NCBI RefSeq assembly: GCF_029867415.1
Contig: NC_081185.1
Span: 27,701,293 to 27,765,292, forward strand
Source: Vicia villosa
Taxonomy: Eukaryota; Streptophyta; Magnoliopsida; Fabales; Fabaceae
DNA length: 64,000 nucleotides
Reading direction: 5' to 3'
Shown: positions 46,167-57,300 of the stretch, piece by piece
Layout of the letters: the number at the start of each line of letters is the position of its first letter
Numbering within the stretch: position 1 is the first letter of the stretch
Position numbers and translations under genes: made by a program
The notes under the pieces: model-generated
The model's input: the letters and a program-made list of their open reading frames with translations, nothing else
What the model was told of the DNA's origin: nothing
Databases searched by the model: none

Positions 46167-47475
46167 CTAGTTTTCTTCATGCATATTTATCAACTGCATA
46201 CGGTGAACAAACTTGTAACTCGATAATGTCTTGGTAATCATATCAGTAGCATTATGATATGTCGAAACCTTCAGCACTTGGACTTCACCATGCTTGATTA
46301 CTCCTCTGATGAAATGTAACCTCACATCGATGTGTTTAGTTCGCTCATGATATGCTGAGTTCTTTAACAGGTGTATACCACTTTGACTATCCTATTTAAT
46401 AGTGATACCTCGACCTTGAGTTTCAGCTCCTTTGCAAAGTCTTCAAGCCACAATTCTTCTTTCACAGCTTTAGTGAGGGCAATATATCCTACTTTAGTGG
46501 TTGATAAATGAACAACCTTCTAAAGTGTTTCTTTTCAACTAACAGTTGTGCCAAACATAGTGAAAACATATCCAAAAATTAGATTTTATAGAATCCATAC
46601 AGCCTGCATAATTAGAGTCGACATATCCTTTGATTACTGCTTTACTATCTTCACCCAAAGCTACACCATAAATTAGGACTCTGTTTCAAGACCTATTTAT
46701 GTACCTTAAAGTCCACTTCAATGCTTGCTAGTGAGCCTTTCTAGGATTCGTCATGTACCTGTTTACAAGACTTACTGCTTATGTTATATCGGGTCTTGTG
46801 CAGACCATATAATACATCAAAGAACCTACTATATTAGCACATGGAATGCTATTCATATAAGCTCTTTCAACATTAGTACTGGGACACTAATTCAAACTTG
46901 AATTGAGGGTTTGTCGGAGTCACAATAGGCTTCGAATTCGACATATCAAACTTTTTGAGAATCTTACGTAGGTATGCCTCTTGAGATAAGCATAATTTTG
47001 GCTGCTTTTTATCTCTTTAAATGTCAATCCCAAGAATTCTGGATGCAACTCCCAGATCCTTCATATCGAACTCCTTATTGAGTTCAACCTTCACCCTCAT
47101 CACATCTTCGACATTGTTGCTTGTTATAAGAATAACATCCACATAAAGCAAGAAAATAACAAATGAATTACCAGGCCGAAATCAAAAGTAAACACAGTGA
47201 TCGAACTGGCTTCTAACAAAACTTATGCATGTTGTGTACTTGTTGAATCTCATATTCCACTGTCGAGGAGATTGTTTTAGTCCATATAAATATCTATTTA
47301 GCTTGCACACATAATCTTCCTTCCCCTTTATGACATACCCTTCAGGTTGCCTCATTAAGATCGTTTCATCTAGATCACCATACAAGAACGCAATCTTCAC
47401 ATCCATCTGTTCCAGTTCAAGATCGAACAGTTCCACCATGGAAAGCAACATTCGAATGGACTTATGCTTCCTGTG
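46167..47475 (-). pseudogene. Copia RT/RNase H remnant of copia D
   Basis: The minus strand ends with the family C-terminus (MQLINMHEEN and stop at 46167-46169). RNase H blocks are readable in shifting frames. The longest open piece, 47182-47451, gives RT with LELEQMDVKIAFLYGDLDE and YGLKQSPRQWN. The YVDD region near 47140 is altered (YVDVILITS-like reading). Multiple frameshifts make it inactive. Confidence 0.85.
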
Positions 47476-47969
47476 TAAACATACCTTATTAATTTATCTT
47501 TTAGTTGAAGGTGTAGTTTTCAAAGCATACACAATTTTAGAAAATTGAACATAGAATTTATAGTCTTTTTTTTTAAACTTTCAATGAAGTTTGTATTTGA
47601 TTCTTTTGCTTGTTGTATCAAACTCATCATATCAAATGTTATAACTTTAGGTTGAGGCCAATCAAACATGTCATAGAAACACTATTCGATTTCTACCCAA
47701 ATTTGAATTAAATCAAGTGGTAATGAAGAGTACCAAATAAAAGTTGTTATTGTTAAAGATAAAGGAACAACTATAACTTATGAAATTCATGTTGGTTTCC
47801 TTCTCCACGCCATATAGTGAATTTTCCATTATGCTCCAGGTTTGACATGCCATCATCTTCGGAAAAGGAGAAATTGAGAGTTTTATAATCTTTGAATGGA
47901 GGCATCATTTATAAATTCACTCAAGATAAGTATGTGTTTCAAATGTATCCAAAATTACCTATTGATGGT
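47476..47969. other. Spacer between copia D and the Ogre element
   Basis: The minus strand shows a faint coding-like stretch (FDWPQPKVITFDMMSLIQQA at about 47590-47670) that I cannot assign to a family. It is interrupted by stops upstream. Confidence 0.35.
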
Positions 47970-49657
47970 TGTTATACCCCAAAATTTGCCCACATCTTTT
48001 TTCAAGAAAACTCCAATCTGAAAATTAAGAGTCTCATATAATTATGGATTATTTCAACAAATATCCTAACATATGAAACACTTAGTTTTTAGAATTTTTC
48101 TTATACAGTAATTTGGCCTGCAGTTGAATTTATTCTTACGCAAACGCCAAATACTGTTTATTACTTCACACATGCTATTTATTTATTTACAGATAAATAG
48201 TACTGACACAATTGGTACAGAGTTAAATCTTTTTGCAGGCGCAGAATCAGGAAACTCAGACTGTACTGGTAACAGTATATTAGTTATTTATTATGTCTAT
48301 GTTTTTAACAAGTCATGTAAATAAGCTTTAATCTTTCACATAAAACAAAAACAACAAAAAAGAAAATTAACTTTGACTGTTGATTTTTCACTCTAACTGC
48401 TACGTCAATACCTGGACAGTCAGTTGACAGCCAAACTGCTGGCAGTACAATTCTCAGTGTTTTGTACCATCAATCAAATCAATCTTTCACAATTCAAAAT
48501 TCCAAGATTTTTGTTCTAGAAGTCTTCTGAATATCACGCGATTAGCAGAGACTCAACACTGCACAAAAATCAGGTACGCTTAACTGTCTCTACATAAACA
48601 GTCCCTGACTAGGGTTTTCTTGTTTTTACAGGAGAAACAAGTTTTTGAGAGCTCAAATGGATTTCATACACATCCATATATCTCAAAGTACCATCATACA
48701 AATTTTCAAACTTCAATTCACTCAGACGCACCGTCAGCAGCTCAAACAGTCAACAGACGACCCGTTTGACCAAAAAAAGTCAACAGACAGTCAAAAATGA
48801 ATTTTTTTGTCAAAGTCCATATTTTGTCAAAGGATTCATCATTTGATCATTGGATGATCATAATTCATCAAGGAAAGATCAAAAATCAACAAAACCCTAA
48901 GATTCAAAATTAGGGTTTTTGCCTGAAAAGTCAACTCAACTTTGACTGGTCATAACTCTCTCATCCTTCATCCAAAAAATTCAAACCAAAGCTTATTTTG
49001 AAGGAAATTCAATTATCTTTCAAATGCCATTGATCCCATGGTCATTGGATTCACCATTTGAAAAATATGATCAAAGACATTACAGGTCATTTTCAAAGTC
49101 AACAAAAAGACACTTTTTTCAAAAGGACACACAAGGAGCATCAAAAATCATTTTGACATGAGACCAAAGACATTGGTTAGAGGACTCTTTGAGGTTTCCA
49201 AAAAGTGCAAGATCTCCTTCATATGACAAAAATTGAGGGATTTACACCTTGTTGAAGTTGGCTAAATTTTGGGAAAATGCATGAAATCAACATTGCTCAA
49301 AAATGTATTTTTTCCAAATGGGGCCAAGTTTTCATGGTTCAAACATCTTTGCCATCTTATTATGGGCCTCCCACGACCAAGACAAGGCCCACACCATTTT
49401 TATTCATTTTTTGCTTGATTTTATCTTATTTTAAGATTAAATAAAAAGTAAAAATGGAAGGATAATGGATGGCTTAATTTCTAAGCATGACTCATCAAGG
49501 GAATCAATTAAACTCTGCCCCAAGCCAAAGTACAGCAGAAGGAGAGTTGAAAGTCAAGCCATGGTAGCTTGAATGCAAAGCCATAAGTGTTGAAAAAGTC
49601 AAGAATTCAACAAAAGCACTTAATGCTTTTAGCTTAGTTTTTAAGCACTACAATGTC

Positions 49658-49665
49658 TATATAAG
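49658..49665 (+). promoter_or_regulatory. TATA box of the Ogre LTR
   Basis: TATATAAG in the context TCTATATAAGAGCTATAGAGC, about 1.7 kb into the LTR. It is followed by sequence typical of retrotransposon leaders. Transcription start is inferred near 49690. Confidence 0.6.
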
Positions 49666-51481
49666 AGCTATAGAGCTTCAGTAACAAGGGACACGAATTA
49701 AGAACCATTCTATGCTTGTAAACACACTTGTATCAAGTTGAAATTTTGAAGGAAATTTAAAATTCGAATTTTAAATTCCAGCTTGTTTTAACATAAACTA
49801 AGTATTCAAACACGTTCCTTGAACTTCACTGAACCTGTCCAGATCAATTGCAAGCATTGAAACCTCAAGAACACACGCCTAGAACCCACGGTTTGTTCAA
49901 ATTGAAACCCACCAAAATATAATCATACATGCATGTATAACAAGATGTAATTGCATATTTGTGTTTGGTTTGATGCTCTGGTCGTTTCTGGAGCTGGAAT
50001 TAGGTTTTCATGGACGATTGAGACATGTGCCATTTTAGGGTTTTATGACCTCGAAACGGAGTTTTTCTTTTAAGGCAAAATCAAAAGAAAATAAGGCCAT
50101 GGTTGTGTTCAGTGGATCATTTACAATCGATCCATGGTCTCATATGGTATTTATATTGCATATCTTGTGATTTTCAATTTGCAGGAGCTTTAGTGACGGA
50201 AAAAACCGTGGGTAAAGGCTTTACCTACGGTTGCAGAAATTTCAAATGAAGAAGATGAAGCGTGGCAAGCTCTGGTTGCTCAGAACGCGCGCGCCAGCTT
50301 TTTCAAATTCTTTGGATCCTGTGCTACGCTGTCCACGCTTTTGCCACGTGCCTCGTTTCAGTGACCACACGATCAATCCAGTCACTCCATCAAACGCACC
50401 AGATCATGCAACCACACCATAGACCACACTTATCCACCACACCTGATCGTATCCTTTTGAATTTTATTTCTATTTTAATTTCTTTACAAAATTAATTAAA
50501 AATAGTTTTAAAAATCCAAAAAATATACAAAAAATATTTTTAGACTTCTAAAATAATATATTATTTTCTGAAATAAAAATATTTTATTTTTCTTCATAAT
50601 TCCAATATTTTGCATAATTAATTAGTATATGTTTGTATATTTGCTTTTTAATTATTCTAACCAATCAAAAAATCATAAAAAAAATTGTTCTTTATGTTAA
50701 ATATTGTTTATATATTATGAACTAATTTTGTACATATTTTGAATAATTTTATCCTTAAGTTTTAATTATTTGTATAATTATTTGCATAATTATGTTTTAA
50801 TTAACTTAAATCAATTTCAAATCAATTTCAAAAATTCCAAAAAAATTAGTTTTGTTTTAAAATTAATTGACACATATTTTTGTACATATTTTAAACTTAA
50901 TTTCTAGGTTTAAATATATTTTCATCTTTTTTCTTCATTTTAATTTAATTAATTATGCATTAATTATAATTAAAATAAATCATAAAAAATCCAAAAACAT
51001 GCCTTTTATTTTTCTTGCAATTTAAATTCCTAGATAAATGTATAGGATGTCAAATTCATGTAAATAGGCTAGTTTACATTTCCTGCACAATCGATGTAAT
51101 AGCGTAGATTTACTTTCCGCACTTTACATTTCCGCATTTTAATTTCCAGCAAATATAAACTGCGTGTATGTCAAAGATAAAATTGAACCGTTAGATCACT
51201 AACTTCAAAGATAAAATATCTGAATCCAATCACAATCACACTTGCACCTTTTAAGGTAATCCCTTCTCATTCTTTTCAAAATCAAAGTCAAAATTCTACT
51301 GTTTCGAGTACAAAATCGAACCTTTTGTTTATATCCGGTGAAAGGATAGATTTTTAAAGGAAATAAGGATAAAGACCTTACAACTCAAGGTAGACCTCCT
51401 AGTTTGCTTGCTCAAATCAAAACAAACAAAATTCTCATACACTGTTGTTTTTCAAAACAAAACTTTCAAAAAAGACAATAC

Positions 51482-51670
51482 TTTGTATACATCCAAACAC
51501 GGATTATTACAAAGTTAACGTTCTTTTCAAAACATCTTTCGAAAGATAAAAAAGCATTTTGTATACATCCAAACACGGATTATTACAAAGTTAACGTTCT
51601 TTTCAAATTATCTTTCGAAAGATAAACAAGCATTTTGTATACATCCACACACGGATCATTACAAAATTCA
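51482..51670 (+). repeat. Three tandem 76-bp repeats in the Ogre LTR
   Basis: Units starting TTTGTATACATCCAAACACGG at 51482, 51558 and 51634; the first two are nearly identical and the third is partial and more diverged. Confidence 0.85.
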
Positions 51671-52012
51671 ATTTACAAAAGTATTTGAAACCACATATGA
51701 GCATTCTAAAGCAATTGAAAAGTGATCGAAAAACAAGTGAGCTAAGCAAACTTAAGAGCCCATGGATAACCATGGATACAAAGGGTGCTAACACCTTCCC
51801 TTTGTATAACCTACCCCCTTACCCAGAATTTCTTAAAGGTCTTTTTTCTGTTTCTTTTATAAACCTTTCCTTAATTGGATAAAATAAAAGGTCGGTGGCG
51901 ACTCTGTGAATTTTCAAAATGCGAAAGCATTAAGCGATAAAAAAGAGTCAGTTCACGTATCTCTACAGAACAGAGGTATGGCCCGGGATTAAAAAACGGA
52001 GGTCCACAGAAC

Positions 52013-52030
52013 TGGCGACTCTGCTGGGGA
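52013..52030 (+). other. Primer binding site (tRNA-Arg type)
   Basis: TGGCGACTCTGCTGGGGA, the primer site typical of Ogre elements, four bases after the LTR end. The first 11 bases also occur inside the LTR at 51896-51906. Confidence 0.85.
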
Positions 52031-52687
52031 AATACTTTCAAAAACAAAATGTTTTCAAAAGGGGTTACCTTAAGAGAATAGATCACTTCGATGTTTTCAA
52101 TTGATTGACTTGATTGCTCTATTTTTCAAAGGTTTGTTTGGGTATTTTTGCTTGTGTGAAAGATTCTAACCCGAATCTCGAGATACCTTAAGTATATGAC
52201 AATAGACCAAGGAAACTGTACGGCATGTACCGATACGGTTGATCTGGTAGTCATCGTTAGTGCGATACTTTGGTTTATACTGATGTCCTTTGAAAACGAT
52301 CAAGGAGTATATTAGGCTTCCGAAATGTCATTAAACACTAATTTGTCTTAGAACCTTTTTAGTTGAACTTGACTTGTGGCCTATTAAGTGGCTAGCTTTG
52401 AAATTGATCGAAGTTAGTTATCCTCGAGGAATATTTTGATCGGCCGCTCGAGCGCCGTATTGAGATGTTACTTCCAAGGATCATAGAACCCGAATACTAT
52501 TCTAGGACAGGTTTTAACCAACTCAACTTCAGTGGGGAGGGTATCACCTATCAGCTCCATGCAAGCCTTTAAACCTAAGGCTATTGTTTGATTTGTTTTT
52601 GTGTGCCACATGTTTGCATCATAAGCATATCATTTTTTGCACCAAACACTTCAAGGATCAAAGAGTTTACCTTTGTTTTTGCAGGTA
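52031..52687 (+). other. Ogre leader between primer site and ORF1
   Basis: No ORF recognised. It ends in TTTGTTTTTGCAG just before the ORF1 ATG, a good splice acceptor, so the leader may be spliced. Confidence 0.45.
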
Positions 52688-54031
52688 ATGGCTCCCGCCA
52701 CCAAAGATTACATCCGAATCAACATCTCAACGGTACCATCTGAACTAAAAGACTTAGTGTCAGAATTCCCCAGGAATGTTCAATTCACTGAAAGGCATGG
52801 TCACCTGCTCCATTTGGTTACCTCAAAATTTGAAGAAGACATGATACGGGTCCTGTTCCAGTTCTTTGACCCTGAACATCATTGCTTTACCTTTCCTGAT
52901 TACCAGTTGGTACCCACTTTGGAAGAATTCTCTGAACTAATGGGATTGCCTGTTCGAAATCAATTACCTTTCACTGGTTTAGAAAGGATTCCAAAACCTG
53001 AAGTCATTGCTGCTGCTTTACATCTGCGAAAATCAGAAATCGAGTCCAATTGGGAAACAAAGAGTGGAGTTAAGGGTTTACTTGCCAAGTTCTTATTGGA
53101 AAAGGCTCGACTACTGCTAGAAAACAAAAGTTATCCAGCTTTTGAGGAAGTTATGGCCCTTTTGATCTATGGGTTGGTTTTATTCCCAAATCCCGACCAG
53201 TTCATAAGTGTACACATCATCAACCTTTTCCTAATCCGTAACCCGGTACCAACATTGCTGGGAGACATTCTACATTCTCTACACACTCGTACCATGAAGA
53301 AACGAGGAACTCTCATGTGCTGTATACCACTACTGGCTAGGTGGTTTACATTTCATCTTCCCCGATCAGTGTTGAGAAATGAACAAAGAATGCAATGGTC
53401 TCGCAGGATTATGTCTTTGTCTCATTCAGATATCCGGTGGAACAACTTCTTTCAAAGAGACATTACTATCATTGATCATTATGGAGAGTACCCTAATGTG
53501 CCACTCCTTGGCATCAAAGGAGGCATCACTTACAATCCCTCTTTAGCTCTACGCCAATTCGGATATGCAAGGAGCAACGGTCCTCATGACATGATTATCC
53601 GTGGCATTGTGTTTGATTACGAGAATGATTCTCATAGACACCGACGAAGGTTCATACATGCATGGGGCAGTGTCTATAGAATAGAAAGCAAAACTCTGGG
53701 GCAATGGAATTCTATTCCTATGGAACCTTACCTCAAATGGGTCCGCACTCATGCTCAGAAACTCCTTATGCCATATCCTGCTGTTCTACCTGTGACTATT
53801 GAACCAGAGGTCGAAGGATATGAACCTCAAGTTATTCTACACCCGGACATGCCAACTGACCTAGAAGAGTTGCAAAAATCTTGGGTTCAACTCAAAGAGG
53901 AAAGAGACACCTTCAAATCATACTGTCAAGACTATGAGAGAAGGATATTGGAGCTCACCGGACAGCTTCAAGAAGAACAGCAGATCAACACATTCCTGGG
54001 GGCAAAGAGAAAGCGTCCAAGGGAGACCTGA
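52688..54031 (+). CDS. Ogre ORF1 protein
   Basis: Encodes 447 aa from MAPATKDYIRINIS. The ORF is open upstream to 52637, but the ATG at 52688, right after a splice-acceptor-like GCAG, is the better start. This is the extra ORF that Ogre and related Tat elements carry between 5' LTR and gag. The central part (about residues 60-330) resembles the helical domain found in plant mobile-domain-like and transposon-derived proteins, with a FPDYQLVPTLEEFSELMGLP block near 75-95. Residues about 395-436 form a likely coiled coil and the tail KRKRPRE looks like a nuclear localisation signal. Its role is not established. The frame is completely open, in contrast to pol. Confidence 0.88.
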   Translation: MAPATKDYIRINISTVPSELKDLVSEFPRNVQFTERHGHLLHLVTSKFEEDMIRVLFQFFDPEHHCFTFPDYQLVPTLEEFSELMGLPVRNQLPFTGLERIPKPEVIAAALHLRKSEIESNWETKSGVKGLLAKFLLEKARLLLENKSYPAFEEVMALLIYGLVLFPNPDQFISVHIINLFLIRNPVPTLLGDILHSLHTRTMKKRGTLMCCIPLLARWFTFHLPRSVLRNEQRMQWSRRIMSLSHSDIRWNNFFQRDITIIDHYGEYPNVPLLGIKGGITYNPSLALRQFGYARSNGPHDMIIRGIVFDYENDSHRHRRRFIHAWGSVYRIESKTLGQWNSIPMEPYLKWVRTHAQKLLMPYPAVLPVTIEPEVEGYEPQVILHPDMPTDLEELQKSWVQLKEERDTFKSYCQDYERRILELTGQLQEEQQINTFLGAKRKRPRET

Positions 54032-54161
54032 AGGATCATTTATTTTATTTCTGTCTTGTAAGCCCAAATGAGGCAAAGAAAAAAGAAGCAAAAAAAAAGA
54101 AATAAATTGATTAACTAACGTTTGTTTCTTCTTTAACAAATCTAAACTCTAAGATCCTTGA

Positions 54162-54256
54162 AACATTGCACACACATTTCACTTCATGCATTGCATATAC
54201 ATTTCATACATTGCATTCGTATACATTGCACATACATTTCATACATTGCATACACA
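54162..54256 (+). repeat. Short tandem repeats between ORF1 and gag
   Basis: Repeated CATACATTGCA and ACATTTCATACATTGC motifs of about 20-30 bp. They lie upstream of a TTTATTTCAG acceptor-like site at about 54327, just before gag. Confidence 0.75.
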
Positions 54257-54337
54257 TGGCATCCAGTCATACACATTGCATAACAGGTTCACATGACGGA
54301 TTTCTCATCTCCTCGCTGTTTATTTCAGTCAGAAGAG

Positions 54338-57300
54338 ATGGAATCCGAGACAAGCATCAAGAATCTCGAAGCACAAAATGCCCAAGTTCAAGTGGCAATT
54401 CTGGAACTGGCAAAGGGGCAGCAAGAACTGAAAGCCCTGATAATCAAGAAGAAAAAGAAGCCCAAAGGATCTGTAGGCGTGAGTCACCTGAAAAGGAAGA
54501 TCAAAATCCCAGTCAAAAAGTTCAAAAAGCCACCGATCCCTGAAACAGTCGGTGATGATGAACAAGAAGACAATCAAAGCAACCAGGGTTCTGCTAAACC
54601 CTCTCTCTCTTCAAATGAAGAAAATGATCATTCTGGGGACAAACCGGATGAAGAAAAATATCAACAGCTGGAAGACCGTATGAAAGCTATGGAGATACAA
54701 AAAATACCTGGCTTAGATTTCAATGATCTGGGGCTCATCTCGGATGTTGTTATCCCTCCAAAATTCAAAGTTCCTGTCTTTGCAAAATATGATGGAGTTT
54801 CTTGCCCGAAACTACATCTGAGATCCTATGTGAGGAAGATACAACCTCATACAACGGATAACAAATTGTGGATTCACTTCTTCCAAGAAAGTCTGTCGGG
54901 TACACAACTCGAGTGGTACTACCAGCTGGAAAATACCAAGGTTCATACTTGGGAAGAATTAGCTGCTGCTTTTTACAAACAGTACCAATACAATGCTGAT
55001 CTTGCGCCAACCCGTACTCAACTAAGGGGCATGTCTATGGGACCAAAAGAAAGTTTCAAAGGATATGCACAAAAGTGGAGAGATATGGCTGGAAGGGTTC
55101 AACCACCCTTATCTGATCGCGAACTAGTCGACATGTTCATGGGCACTTTAACTGGCCCTTTCTATAGCCATTTGCTGGGAAGCTCATCATCAGGTTTCAC
55201 TGACCTGATACTGACCGGAGAACATGTCGAAAGTGGCATTCAAAATGGAAAAATTCAAATAGGTTCCTCCTCTGGTACTACAAAAAGGCCCATCAGCGGG
55301 AGAAATGAGGTCAATGCAACACAAATTCAGAAAAGTCGCAAAAGTGAGCAGCATCAATCTGTAGGGGCAGTTCTGATCTCCACATCTGCACCTCAAAAAG
55401 ATCAACAGCCAAAATATACGCATCGACCAGATGCACCAAGAAGAAATTTCACCAGAATCAACATGCCAATCTCTCAGGCATTGCAGCACTTGCTAAAAGC
55501 AGATCTGATCACATTAAAAGGTCATCCGAAGAATGTCAACACTTCCTCTCCGAATTATCGCCCTGATGCAACATGTGCCTATCACTCAAACTGTCCAGGA
55601 CATGACGCAGATCACTGCTGGGCCCTGAAAAATAAAATACAAGATATGATAGATGCTGGTGAAATTGAGTTCGATCCTCCAGAAACTCCAAATGTCATCA
55701 CAGCACCTATGCCAAAGCATGACAAAACTGTCAACGCTATCCTGGACACTGTTTACATCTATGATGTGAACGAATTATCAACTCCACTCTGCGAAGTCAA
55801 AGGAAAGCTAATCCGAGCTGGTTACTTTCCAGGGTGTGACCCCGACTGCTTTTACTGCTCCTGCCTGCCCAATGGTTGTGAAAATCTGAGGATGGGAATT
55901 CAAAAGTGGATGGATCGCCGTATCATTATGTTTGAGAGGCTCCCTTCTATGGACGTGCTGTGCAAAGTCTTTGCAAACGGGATGAGAATAGAAGATGCCT
56001 CAGTGATCTCCAGCTTACCATTCAAAATCTCTGCCAAGGCTCCATTCAAAATTTCTGCTACACTCAAAGTGGCATCAGTAGTCATTGCTAGTCCAACTCC
56101 ATTTCCATACTCCTCAGACAAAGCTGTCCCATGGGGATACGACACTAATGTTTACGTTCATGGAGTTAAGCAGGGTACCTCGACTGAAGAGACCGCAAAG
56201 TTAACTACTCCAACTGTGGGTAATATTGTGGGTACCAGCAAGATCACGAGAAGTGGAAGAATCTTTTCGCCAGAAATTTCTCCAAATGTTGCTGCTGGTC
56301 CAGTCCGAGTCCCAGTTCCTAATCAAAATGTCAACGCTCGAGGCAAAGAGCCACAAGTTGAACAAGTTCAAACCCCGGTGGAGATCACCGCTGAGGATCC
56401 ATCAAAGCAAGAAATGGAGGAAATATTGAAAATCATCTACAAAAGTGATTACAATATTGTTGAGCAACTGGGGCACACCGCTTCAAAAATCTCAATGCTA
56501 TCTCTGCTAAAATATTCAGAAGCTCATGCCAAAGCTCTGATGAAGTTCTTGAAAGCTGCGCATGTGCCTCAAGAGATCTCAGTCGACCAATTTGAGAATT
56601 GTGTTGCCAATCTAACCGTGAACAATGGTCTCGGTTTCTCTGATGTGGATTTAACCCCTGCTGGAAAAAATCACAACAAAGCCTTACATATCTCCATTGA
56701 ATGTAATGGCACCACTCTATCTCATGTGCTAGTAGATAACGGTTCTTCTTTGAACGTGTTACCGAAAACAGTACTAGAAAAGCTTGACTTCGAAGGAATT
56801 GTGTTACAACCGAGTGATGTTGTGGTAAGAGCCTTTGACGGGTCAACCAGAACGGTATACGGAAAAGTGAATCTCCCAATCAGAGTGGGTTCTCAAATCT
56901 TTGATTCTATCTTTTACGTAATGGAAATTCACCCAGCCTACTCCTGTTTACTTGGACGCCCTTGGATACATGGGGCAAACGCTGTAACTTCTACCCTACA
57001 TCAGAAGTTAAAATATCCAGTAAAAGGAAAGATTGTCACAGTCTATGGCGAAGAGGAATATGTGGTTAGTCACCTAAGCAATTCCAAATATGTTGAGATG
57101 GAGGACGAATTCATCGAAACTCCATGCCAATCATTTGAGGTGGTCTCCCCAGATGTCTCTACCACCAAGCATATTCCTGCTACTCCAACTACAACTATGG
57201 CTTCTCTCAAAGATGCCAAAGCCATGATTGAACAGGGTGATTGCACAGTATGGGGACAGCTTCCCGATATACCCTACAAGTCTGACAAACTAGGTCTGGG

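Larger units (their letters stand above)
45615..47475 (-). mobile_element. 5'-truncated Ty1/copia element related to copia A (copia D)
   Basis: Minus-strand orientation. Its 3' LTR is 45615-46124, with the family LTR blocks (GGATCGAACTTTATTATATC, then GAAGGGTAGCTTCTGG in the reverse reading). A purine tract GCAGGAGATT adjoins it. RNase H and RT remnants follow to about 47475, where similarity ends abruptly at the RT N-terminus. No second LTR, integrase or gag was found to the right, so about two thirds of the element is missing. Confidence 0.88.
47970..52008 (+). repeat. 5' LTR of the Ogre element
   Basis: About 4039 bp from TGTTATACCCC to GGTCCACA, just before the primer site. It contains no gene, although short ORFs occur. 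The first 792 bp match the 3' LTR start at 63209-64000, with a single 1-bp indel near 48589. The right boundary is inferred from the primer site because the 3' LTR end is outside the window. Confidence 0.88.

Noticed and set aside
48124..48324. 66-codon frame in the Ogre LTR, repeated at 63363-63563
   Set aside because: Its repetition is explained by the two LTRs; no domain or upstream signal suggests translation.
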